From positions 1 through 5,544 of the forward strand of contig JAJCXU010000643.1 in assembly GCA_029263275.1 (NCBI GenBank): a stretch of DNA of 5,544 bases. Reading direction: 5' to 3'. Source of the DNA: Ilumatobacter sp. (GTDB taxonomy: Bacteria; Actinomycetota; Acidimicrobiia; Acidimicrobiales; Ilumatobacteraceae). Positions within the stretch are counted from its first letter, which is position 1. Each line of letters opens with the position of its first letter. The notes beneath the pieces are model-generated. The model was given only the letters and a program-made list of their open reading frames with translations. It was not told the origin of the DNA and searched no databases. Position numbers and translations under genes: made by a program. This document shows positions 1 to 5,544 of the stretch, one piece after another.

Positions 1-28
1 GTGGGTGGTGGGTGGTGGGTGGTGGGTG
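1..28. repeat. G-rich 7-bp tandem repeat (4 copies), potential G-quadruplex
   Basis: Four perfect head-to-tail copies of GTGGGTG fill bases 1-28. They touch the window edge, so the array may continue upstream. Read as runs, this gives four GGG tracts (3-5, 10-12, 17-19, 24-26) separated by identical TGGT loops, the standard form of a three-tetrad G-quadruplex on the plus strand. A period of 7 is not a multiple of 3, so copy-number change would shift any reading frame through it. It lies about 155-180 bp upstream of the sigma factor gene. A role in expression or replication is possible, but only the repeat itself is seen. Confidence 0.85.
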
Positions 29-182
29 TTGATGAGGGTGTTCGTGATTGTCACAGAGATGACGACCGGGAGCGGACGAATCGGACAGTGGTCTGAGATT
101 TCTTGCGCGGATCGCGGAAGGATGTGGCGATGGCGTCAATCTTCCTGCAAGGAATCGACGAGGTCAGGCGTCTCACTCTGAG

Positions 183-707
183 ATGGCCAACACAGCACAA
201 CTCGAGCGCGCGTTGACTTCGCGCAGCCCCGACGACGGGAACATCGAAATGACCGTCGCGTCGGTGAGCTTCGAGGAGCTCTATGCAGACCAGTTTCTGC
301 CGATGGTGAGGTTTGCCACCCTGATGACCGGCAATGCCGATGTCGCGCGCGACATCGTGCAGGACGCTTTCGTCAAGTTGCACGTGAAGTGGGTAGGTGT
401 TGACCACCCGAAGGCGTACCTACGGACCAGCGTCGTCAATGGCTGTCGGAGCCGGGCTCGCTGGGAGCGCCGTCGGCGTGGCCGTTCGAGTGCGGCTGAG
501 CCGGTCACTGAGCAGGCCCCCGAGGAACTGAACGACGTGTTGGCACGTCTGAACACACGCCAACGCGCCGCAATCGTGCTGCGTTTCTACGAACAGCGGA
601 GCGAGGCGGAGATCGCCGAGATCCTGCGGTGCCGGCCGGGAACGGTCGGATCGCTGATCTCACGAGGTCTCGCTGTGATGAGGAACGAACTGAGTGGAGT
701 GAACTGA
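183..707 (+). CDS. ECF RNA polymerase sigma factor, SigE-like
   Basis: Small group 4 (ECF) sigma-70 factor that would direct core RNA polymerase to a set of promoters. Residues are numbered from the ATG at 183 (174 aa). Region 2 spans about 29-95, beginning FEELYADQFLPMVRFA and including DIVQDAFVKLHVKW, the core-binding and -10 recognition helices. A basic linker (RARWERRRRGR) follows. Region 4 spans about 116-170, with LNTRQRAAIVLRFYEQRSEAE and the helix-turn-helix IAEILRCRPGTVGSLISRGL that reads the -35 element. The pattern fits the actinobacterial SigE-type sigma factors. Start: 183 is the most upstream ATG in the frame, but its nearest purine-rich site (GAGGT, 160-164) is about 18 nt away. 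The ATG at 249 has GGGA at 237-240 with 8-nt spacing and begins 7 residues before region 2, as is usual in the family, so the true protein may be 152 aa. The stop overlaps the start of the next gene, implying co-expression with that membrane protein. Confidence 0.92.
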   Translation: MANTAQLERALTSRSPDDGNIEMTVASVSFEELYADQFLPMVRFATLMTGNADVARDIVQDAFVKLHVKWVGVDHPKAYLRTSVVNGCRSRARWERRRRGRSSAAEPVTEQAPEELNDVLARLNTRQRAAIVLRFYEQRSEAEIAEILRCRPGTVGSLISRGLAVMRNELSGVN

Positions 708-709
708 TG
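696..709 (+). promoter_or_regulatory. RBS and overlapping stop/start (TGATG) coupling sigma factor to membrane protein
   Basis: GGAG at 696-699 lies 7 nt before the ATG at 707-709. The sigma stop TGA occupies 705-707, so stop and start share one base. This fixes the start of the downstream gene at 707 rather than the in-frame ATG at 629, which lies inside the sigma coding region. The arrangement is typical of translational coupling, which would keep a sigma factor and its partner in step. Confidence 0.8.
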
Positions 710-2599
710 GAACCTGTCGATCCCGAACTGACTGAGCGACTCAACGCCGCAGCGGACGCGGTGACCGCGACGCCTGACCTCGATGCTGTGCTCGTCGGCG
801 CGGGTCGATCTCGCCGGCGTCAGCGCACAATAGGTGTCGCTGGCGCAGCAGCGGTTGTCGCCCTCGGTGTGGGTGGTGTCGTGCTCGTCGCGAACCGCGA
901 CACCAACGAACTGCCAGAAGCCCAACCCGAGCCCGTGGTCGTGCCGCTCACGACGCTGGCGCCCTCCGACGACGGTGCAAACGCAACTGCCGACACCGTG
1001 CCGGTCAACGAGGACACACCGGCCGAGACGGTGGCTGTCGGTTCGGTTGAGGTCGAGGTGGACTCGAGCGGTCTCTACCCCGATCCGTACCAGTATGACC
1101 CGAATGCGCCCGACCCAGCCGAGCCGTACATCGAGCAGTCCACCGAGATCTATCGCCGCGAAACACCGAGCGGCACTGACGTCCGGGTTCTCCGGAGCAA
1201 CGTGCCATACGGCGAGTTGTTCGGTATTGAATGGGACCTCCCGACCGGAACCCAGGACGCGTGTCTCGGAGGCGATGCCATCTTCATCGGGAGCCCCGAT
1301 GGACCGCCGCAGTGGCTGTCGTCGTGGACTGTGCGGCAATGGCGGGCGCTCGACCCAACACAGGAGATAGCGATCGACGAGTACTACACCGCAACTGCGT
1401 CCAACCTCATCGTGCGGACGGATCTCGCCGCCCGAGAGGTGACGCTCACCCATGGGACCGAGGTCCACGATCGGGCCGAGTTCATCGACGGAGTCGCCGT
1501 CATCGAGATGGCAGGCTTCGGCGATGGAGCATTCGAGGGAGGCGAGACAGGACCGTTGCTGACGATGGCCGTCGACACCGAAGACGGCGAGTCGGAGTTG
1601 CGGACATTCCCGGTCTACGGGCAGTACTACGGCCAGCAACTCGCCACCACTGGGTGCATTGCACCTCCGATCCCCGGTCAGGAACTGCCCGAAGCCGGCG
1701 CTGAACAGCCCGTAGATGTCGTCGCTGCTGAGGCCGCCGTACGGGAGCGTCATGCGATCCTCGTCGATCGGTCCGACATTGAAAAGCCCGAAGACATCCT
1801 CACCGACGACACGGGGGTGACTGAGGCGCGGGCGCAGATGGAAGCTGGCGGGTACGCCGAGTCTGCCGCAGGTGCCGCCTACACCATCGACGGGGTGGTC
1901 TTCACCGACGCCGAGACCGCCTGGTTCGAATACACGATTGACGCCCCCTCCGGCACATTCGGGCATCGCTTCGGCCAGGCGATCTACAACGGTGAGGTGT
2001 GGCAGATCACCCGCCAGACCATCTGCCAGGACCTCTCGCTGGCGGGCGGCTACTGCGACGGGGACGAGAACACACCGAATCTCGAACCACCGCTCGCAGA
2101 CGGTGTTGATTTCAATCAAGCGATGGCCGAATGGCAAGTCCTGCAGAACTCGTTCTTCGAGAAGTTGCAGTGCAACCCGTTGAATCCGTGCGGCGAGTTC
2201 GACCTCGCAGGCCAGTTGCCTGACCCCGGTGAACAGCCCGCTGATGTTGATATTGCCCGCGTCGAGGTCACCACGCTGATGGAATCGATGTACGGCTCGG
2301 GAGCGCTCCTGGACCGCCTTGACTTCATCGACGACCCGACTGGAGTTGCCGACGCCCTTGCTCAGTTCGAGGATTCGGCGTACGGCGATGAAGCGGCGTC
2401 GGCGATCGCCATTGTCGAGGAGGTCGTCTTCACCTCTCCCGACACTGCGTCGTTCCGCTATTCGGTTCATTCCGACGCATATCGGTTCGATCGTCGTGTG
2501 GGTGAAGCGGCACGCATCGATGGCGTCTGGAAGATCAGCCGAGCGACGATCTGCAACGACCTCGCCATCGCGAGCGCTGGCTGCGCGATCATCGACTGA
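707..2599 (+). CDS. Single-pass membrane protein with tandem NTF2-like extracytoplasmic domains; putative ECF sigma partner/sensor
   Basis: A 630-aa protein. Residues 1-40 form a short cytoplasmic segment (MEPVDPELTERLNAAADAV, then basic RSRRRQR at 34-40). One transmembrane helix follows at about 42-62, and the basic stretch before it predicts N-inside, C-outside. Residues 63-115 are a Pro/Glu/Thr-rich linker. Residues 116-320 are a region I do not recognise. Residues 333-450 and 509-626 are two copies of one module with NTF2/SnoaL-like character, sharing VVFT..(D/E)TA.F.Y and VW.I.R.TIC.DL. All eight cysteines (186, 317, 440, 450, 489, 495, 616, 626) are on the outer side. There is no zinc-binding HxxxCxxC anti-sigma motif, so a role as anti-sigma factor rests on gene order and topology. 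It could instead be a surface sensor or an effector co-expressed with the sigma factor. The gene is coupled to the sigma gene by TGATG and preceded by GGAG. Confidence 0.85.
   Translation: MEPVDPELTERLNAAADAVTATPDLDAVLVGAGRSRRRQRTIGVAGAAAVVALGVGGVVLVANRDTNELPEAQPEPVVVPLTTLAPSDDGANATADTVPVNEDTPAETVAVGSVEVEVDSSGLYPDPYQYDPNAPDPAEPYIEQSTEIYRRETPSGTDVRVLRSNVPYGELFGIEWDLPTGTQDACLGGDAIFIGSPDGPPQWLSSWTVRQWRALDPTQEIAIDEYYTATASNLIVRTDLAAREVTLTHGTEVHDRAEFIDGVAVIEMAGFGDGAFEGGETGPLLTMAVDTEDGESELRTFPVYGQYYGQQLATTGCIAPPIPGQELPEAGAEQPVDVVAAEAAVRERHAILVDRSDIEKPEDILTDDTGVTEARAQMEAGGYAESAAGAAYTIDGVVFTDAETAWFEYTIDAPSGTFGHRFGQAIYNGEVWQITRQTICQDLSLAGGYCDGDENTPNLEPPLADGVDFNQAMAEWQVLQNSFFEKLQCNPLNPCGEFDLAGQLPDPGEQPADVDIARVEVTTLMESMYGSGALLDRLDFIDDPTGVADALAQFEDSAYGDEAASAIAIVEEVVFTSPDTASFRYSVHSDAYRFDRRVGEAARIDGVWKISRATICNDLAIASAGCAIID
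1703..2056 (+). repeat. Protein-level repeat copy 1: NTF2-like module (residues 333-450)
   Basis: First copy of a 118-residue module, from EQPVDV to GGYC. Landmarks by module position are DTGV (36-39), AQ.E (44-47), VVFT (65-68), TA.F.Y (72-77), VW.I.R.TIC (99-108) and a final Cys at 118. The paired cysteines C440 and C450 are 10 residues apart and could form a disulfide outside the cell. The helix-then-strands order and the closing VW.I.R strand resemble NTF2-like folds; that fold call is inferred, while the duplication is read directly. Confidence 0.8.
2231..2584 (+). repeat. Protein-level repeat copy 2: NTF2-like module (residues 509-626)
   Basis: Second copy of the module, from EQPADV to SAGC, again exactly 118 residues. 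By hand alignment it matches copy 1 with no gaps and 43 identical positions (about 36%). The C616/C626 pair sits at the same module positions (108 and 118) as in copy 1. The copies are joined by a 58-residue spacer holding another close Cys pair (C489, C495). The divergence suggests an old duplication, not a recent DNA repeat. Confidence 0.8.
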
Positions 2600-2606
2600 C
2601 CATGGG

Positions 2607-2631
2607 GTCACTCGTGTACTGACGGAGTGAC
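2607..2631 (+). repeat. Intergenic inverted repeat (7-bp stem)
   Basis: GTCACTC at 2607-2613 and GAGTGAC at 2625-2631 are perfect reverse complements around an 11-nt spacer. They lie 8 bp after the membrane protein's stop and 25 bp before the peptidase start. There is no T-run after the second arm, so it is not a classical intrinsic terminator. It could be a weak terminator, an mRNA end-stabilising hairpin or an operator for the next gene. Confidence 0.4.
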
Positions 2632-2655
2632 GCAGACGGAGGCGGCTGGCAGACT

Positions 2656-3780
2656 GTGGCCGTGACCAGCGCAACCCTCGACACGTCCGTCTACGTCGAT
2701 CGGCTCGCCCGAGTGAGATCGGCGATGGTCGACCAGCAGGTCGATGCCGTCATGCTCTCTGTCGGCCACGATCTGCCGTACATGACGGGCTACACCGCAA
2801 TGCCGCTCGAGCGGCTGACGATGCTCGTCGTTCAGCGCGAGGGCGATCCGACGCTACTGATTCCGGGCCTCGAGGCCGCCCGCGTCGAGCCGCAACGTGG
2901 GGTGTTCGAACTTCTCCCGTGGGGGGAGACCGAAGACCCAACCGAGATCGTTGGACGGCTCACGTCCGGCGCCAAGCGCATTGCGGTGGGCGACCAGATG
3001 TGGTCGCGATTCCTCGTCGAGCTGCTGCCGCACCTGCCGAACGCCCAGTTCACGCGAGCCGTCGATGTCGTCGGCCCGCTCCGGATGAGTAAGGACCAGG
3101 CCGAACTTGACGCACTGGCGGCGGCGGGTGCTGCCGTCGACAAGATTGCCGGTGAGCTCCAGCGCGGCGAGATTCCGCTGGTCGGTCGCACCGAGGCTGA
3201 GGTCTCGGCGCATCTCGGTCGCCGGATCATCGAGGAAGGCCACCAGGTCGTGAACTTCGCCATCGTGGCGGCGGGGGAGAACGCGTCGAGCCCACACCAT
3301 CACGCAAGCGACCGCGTCATCCAGCCGGGCGAGATCGTGCTGACCGACTTCGGCGGCACGATGAACGGCTACTGCTCCGACACGACGCGCTGTGTGTTCA
3401 CGGGCGAGATCCCGGGTGACGTCGCCGAGGCCTACGACGTCCTGTTCGAAGCGCAGGCGGCCGGCGTTGCCGCAGCAACGGTCGGGACCCCGTGCGAAGA
3501 CGTCGACTGGGCCTGCCGCAAGGTGATCGACGACGCGGGATACGGCGAGTACTTCATCCATCGCACTGGTCATGGCATCGGCCTTGAAGCGCACGAAGAC
3601 CCCTACATCGTCGAAGGCAACACGTTGCCACTCGAAGCAGGGCACGCGTTCAGCATCGAGCCCGGCATCTACATCCCTGGCAAGTGGGGCATGCGTCTCG
3701 AAGACATCGCCGCCGCGACTGCCGATGGTCCGGTCGCGTTCAACAACTCCGACCACCGTCTGATATCCGTCGACGCCTGA
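2656..3780 (+). CDS. Xaa-Pro peptidase, M24 family (aminopeptidase P / prolidase-like)
   Basis: A 374-aa metallopeptidase predicted to cleave the bond before proline in peptides, probably in the cytoplasm, since no signal peptide or membrane segment is seen. Residues about 10-140 are the creatinase-type N-terminal domain. Residues about 146-370 are the pita-bread M24 catalytic domain. The five expected metal ligands are present: D231 (LTDFGG), D242 (SDTTR), H306 (HRTGHGIGL), E335 (SIEPGIY) and E349 (GMRLEDI). H302 and H313 (EAHEDP) fit the usual substrate-side histidines, and HHH at 214-216 covers another conserved position. The length is normal for bacterial two-domain members. The start is GTG at 2656: an in-frame stop lies at 2620-2622 and no ATG intervenes. 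The GGAGG at 2638-2642 is 13 nt away, longer than ideal, and a GTG at 2662 is also possible. Substrate is not decided: creatinase, ectoine hydrolase and prolidase share this fold. It may be read through from the upstream gene or have its own promoter. Confidence 0.93.
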   Translation: MAVTSATLDTSVYVDRLARVRSAMVDQQVDAVMLSVGHDLPYMTGYTAMPLERLTMLVVQREGDPTLLIPGLEAARVEPQRGVFELLPWGETEDPTEIVGRLTSGAKRIAVGDQMWSRFLVELLPHLPNAQFTRAVDVVGPLRMSKDQAELDALAAAGAAVDKIAGELQRGEIPLVGRTEAEVSAHLGRRIIEEGHQVVNFAIVAAGENASSPHHHASDRVIQPGEIVLTDFGGTMNGYCSDTTRCVFTGEIPGDVAEAYDVLFEAQAAGVAAATVGTPCEDVDWACRKVIDDAGYGEYFIHRTGHGIGLEAHEDPYIVEGNTLPLEAGHAFSIEPGIYIPGKWGMRLEDIAAATADGPVAFNNSDHRLISVDA

Positions 3781-3827
3781 CCAGGTCGCCCCGAACTCGG
3801 CGCGCTCTCTTCACGCCACTCGCCCGA

Positions 3828-3867
3828 AGGGCCGAACGGCTCTGGTCGCGCTCCGGTGAACGGCCCT
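3828..3867 (+). repeat. Inverted repeat and embedded direct repeat upstream of the peptidase-like gene
   Basis: AGGGCCG (3828-3834) and CGGCCCT (3861-3867) form a perfect 7-bp inverted repeat with a 26-nt spacer. In the same stretch, GAACGGC occurs twice in direct orientation (3834-3840 and 3858-3864), 24 bp start to start. No T-run follows, so an ordinary terminator is unlikely. Position, 29-68 bp before the next start codon, would suit a regulator site or an mRNA leader structure, but chance is quite possible in such GC-rich DNA. Confidence 0.3.
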
Positions 3868-3881
3868 ACCGTGCACGCGAG

Positions 3882-3888
3882 AGGAGGT
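3882..3888 (+). promoter_or_regulatory. Near-perfect Shine-Dalgarno site (AGGAGGT)
   Basis: AGGAGGT lies 7 nt before the ATG at 3896. It is the strongest ribosome binding site in the window and fixes the start of the following open frame. It suggests efficient, independent translation initiation of that gene. Confidence 0.85.
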
Positions 3889-3895
3889 GCTCTCG

Positions 3896-5544
3896 ATGGA
3901 TACCGCCCGTTTGGTCGCTGGCTTCGCGGTCGTCGCCGTCGGTGCAACCGCAGGGGTGCTCGCCGGCGGACGGCAAAGTGAGGCACCCTCCGAGGCAACG
4001 GCCGCCGTCGCAGTCGTCGGCGACTGGGAACTCGGGCCATTCGCCATGGACATCAGCACCACGGTCGGTGCGGGCGGGGGCGACATCGTCGTGACTGAGG
4101 GTGAGCTCGCCGGATTGACGATCTCGCTGCCCGAGGCCGCCGTCCCGGACGACACTCCGCTCACCGTCGAACACGCGCCGATCATCTCGCACACCTGGGG
4201 CGCCTCGGTGGACCCGGTGACGCCCGCCATTCGCATCGAGCTGGGCGACGGTTCGTACGCCGACGACGTGATCACTGTGGCGGTGCCGGTCGAACTCGCC
4301 GACGACCAGTTCGCACTCGGCCTCTACGTCGACGAGAGCGGAGGGCTCGAGGGCATACCCACTGCAGGTGCCGCATCTGGTGTCGAGGTGCTCACCAGGC
4401 ACTTCTCCGACTGGTTCGTCTCGGCGTTCGATCCTGCTGCTCTCCCCGATGAGATCTACACCGGATACGAGGTGGCCCGCGACAACTGGCAGTTCGTCAA
4501 TCGCGGGAGCTGGATTTCGCCGGGAGGTATCTGCGCCGGGATGAGCGTGTCGAGCATGTGGTACTACCTCGAGCGGTACAAGGACAAGGACGAGGCCCCG
4601 CTGTTCAACCAGTTCGACTACCCACATGGAGCAGCGACCGTGGGCTTCGACTACGACGATGCCCACGCTGTCCGTTTCGCGTCGATGGTTCAGAAGGACG
4701 GCAATTGGGCCACCGCCAAGCGAGACCCCGCGACGGGCCCCGAGTGGGTCGGGTCGCCCACCGCATGGGACTGGTTCCGCGAGCTCCGCTACGACGGCTA
4801 CGACCGGTGGCAATTCGAGGCGTTCCGCTACGCGATGTATCTCACCGGTGAACCCCAATACGTGACCATGGGCAGACAGGCCGCCGATGGTGGGCATGCG
4901 ATCATCGCGTATGCTGCGACCGTCGGCCCAATTGTCGACGACGACGACAAGCCCACCCAGGGTGCTGAGATCTGGGTCGCCGACCCGAACGCTCCGTACT
5001 CTCATCGGTCGCTGCGCTTCGACACCACGACCGAACAGTTCCAGCAGTACACCAGCTCGCTCTCGGCCAAGAGCCCTTCGGTGCCTTTCGATGCAATCGG
5101 ATTCGCCGCCAAGACCGCGATGTGGGACTGGGGCCTGATTGGGACTCGCTACGAGGAGATGATGGCCGGCACGGTCGGCGATGGGACGTTTCCATCGGTC
5201 GCAACGCATCAGTTGGTGACCGATCCCGTGACCGGCATCGGCTCCTGGGTGTCGACCGCGACGCCGACGCCTGATGCCGCCGGGGCGATCGAGCTCGCGT
5301 TCTGGGCGGGCAACATTGAGACGCTGGTGTTGGTCTATGAGGACGGAGGCACAGCTTCTGTCGCCAGGACGCATGTGTACAAGAGCGGAGCGATCGTGAC
5401 GAGCGCGAAGCTCACGCCGGGCCTCAGCGGCCACACCTACAAGCTGATCGTGTACGCCGCGCGCGAAGGCGGATGGGAGTTCGTCGACGCACTGCCGCTG
5501 GTGATTGTGTCTGCCCCAGCGCCGACCACCACGACCACGTCGAT
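3896..5544 (+). CDS. Exported papain-like cysteine peptidase-like protein with ZU5-like N-terminal domain (3' partial)
   Basis: The frame runs from ATG 3896 to the window edge without a stop: 549 residues seen, C-terminus missing. Residues 5-24 are a hydrophobic signal or anchor segment with no lipobox cysteine. Residues about 60-178 resemble a ZU5-like beta-sandwich (GLTISLPEAAVPDDTPLTVE, then V.VLTRHFSDW), with H169-F170-S171 at its end. Residues about 180-400 look like a papain-fold peptidase: GGICAGMSVSSMWYY holds the candidate nucleophile C213, DGGHAIIAYA holds H334, and WVADPNAP supplies D363 or N365 as third residue. C213 is the only cysteine in the visible protein. Residues about 440-540 are strand-rich and Ig/Fn3-like. 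Residues 540-549 begin a Pro/Thr linker (APAPTTTTTS), as in secreted actinobacterial proteins. Likely role: peptide or isopeptide-bond processing, or toxin-like action, at the cell surface; the substrate is unknown. Domain names are from motif recognition, not a profile search. A 115-bp gap and its own strong RBS suggest separate expression from the M24 gene. Confidence 0.85.
   Translation, partial: MDTARLVAGFAVVAVGATAGVLAGGRQSEAPSEATAAVAVVGDWELGPFAMDISTTVGAGGGDIVVTEGELAGLTISLPEAAVPDDTPLTVEHAPIISHTWGASVDPVTPAIRIELGDGSYADDVITVAVPVELADDQFALGLYVDESGGLEGIPTAGAASGVEVLTRHFSDWFVSAFDPAALPDEIYTGYEVARDNWQFVNRGSWISPGGICAGMSVSSMWYYLERYKDKDEAPLFNQFDYPHGAATVGFDYDDAHAVRFASMVQKDGNWATAKRDPATGPEWVGSPTAWDWFRELRYDGYDRWQFEAFRYAMYLTGEPQYVTMGRQAADGGHAIIAYAATVGPIVDDDDKPTQGAEIWVADPNAPYSHRSLRFDTTTEQFQQYTSSLSAKSPSVPFDAIGFAAKTAMWDWGLIGTRYEEMMAGTVGDGTFPSVATHQLVTDPVTGIGSWVSTATPTPDAAGAIELAFWAGNIETLVLVYEDGGTASVARTHVYKSGAIVTSAKLTPGLSGHTYKLIVYAAREGGWEFVDALPLVIVSAPAPTTTTTS

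Noticed and set aside
48..81. TTGTCA at 48-53 as a -35 promoter element for the sigma gene
   Set aside because: No acceptable -10 hexamer lies at 16-19 bp spacing.
151..172. GGAATC and CGTC as an ECF-type autoregulated promoter
   Set aside because: The spacer is only about 12-13 bp, shorter than the usual 16-17 bp, and the -35 match is imperfect.
2..181. Plus-strand frames open from the window edge (to stops at 96 and 181), possible end of an upstream gene
   Set aside because: The translations are low-complexity Gly/Trp/Val from the heptamer repeat followed by sequence with no recognisable domain. Not enough support for a partial gene.
629..706. N-terminal extension of the membrane protein to the ATG at 629
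   Set aside because: It would overlap the conserved region 4 of the sigma factor. The ATG at 707 has GGAG at 7-nt spacing and a TGATG junction.
587..2674. Long minus-strand open frame (695 codons) opposite the sigma partner gene
   Set aside because: Its translation is rich in Arg, His, Val and Asp with no recognisable domain. It mirrors a plus-strand gene with clear domains and RBS. Long antisense frames are expected in GC-rich coding DNA.
3867..3872. TACCGT as a TAnnnT-type -10 element for the gene at 3896
   Set aside because: Position is plausible, but there is no convincing -35, and this pattern is common by chance.
4937..4951. DDDDK in the peptidase-like protein (residues 348-352), identical to the enteropeptidase recognition sequence
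   Set aside because: It lies in a variable, charged loop after the histidine strand. An acidic loop or metal-binding turn explains it, and no matching protease is implied.
3866..5434. Long minus-strand open frame (522 codons) opposite the cysteine-peptidase-like gene
   Set aside because: No motif is recognised, and it is a shadow of the plus-strand frame, which has a strong Shine-Dalgarno site and coherent catalytic motifs.

Overview
The window is high-GC DNA with GC-rich codon choice, a GTG start, strong Shine-Dalgarno sites and long spurious antisense frames. A SigE-type ECF sigma factor, a membrane-anchored partner and a secreted protein with a Pro/Thr-rich linker suggest an actinobacterium, possibly of the Acidimicrobiia (Ilumatobacter-like). 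The taxonomic guess is an inference from style, not a match to a known genome.

Layout: all four supported genes are on the plus strand. Bases 1-28 are four perfect copies of a 7-bp G-rich repeat with G-quadruplex potential. An ECF sigma factor follows (183-707; the start may be 249). Its stop codon overlaps by one base the start of a 630-residue single-pass membrane protein (707-2599). That protein has a short basic cytoplasmic N-terminus, one transmembrane helix, a disordered linker, an unrecognised extracytoplasmic region, and two copies of a 118-residue NTF2-like module that align without gaps. The sigma factor and membrane protein look like a translationally coupled sigma/regulator or sigma/sensor pair.

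After a short gap with a 7-bp inverted repeat comes an M24-family Xaa-Pro peptidase (2656-3780) with a complete set of metal ligands. A 115-bp gap then leads to a gene with a near-perfect ribosome binding site, starting at 3896 and still open at the window edge (at least 549 residues). It has an N-terminal membrane segment, a ZU5-like beta-sandwich region ending in an HFS motif, a papain-like cysteine peptidase domain (C213, H334, D363/N365, with C213 the only cysteine), a further beta-rich region, and the start of a Pro/Thr linker.

How the genes work together: only the sigma factor and membrane protein are clearly one unit. The M24 peptidase looks like a cytoplasmic housekeeping enzyme, and the final gene an exported peptidase-like protein with its own ribosome binding site. 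A link between the last gene and the sigma system is possible but the sequence does not show it. The most interesting items are the exported ZU5-like/cysteine-peptidase protein and the duplicated, cysteine-paired sensor domain.
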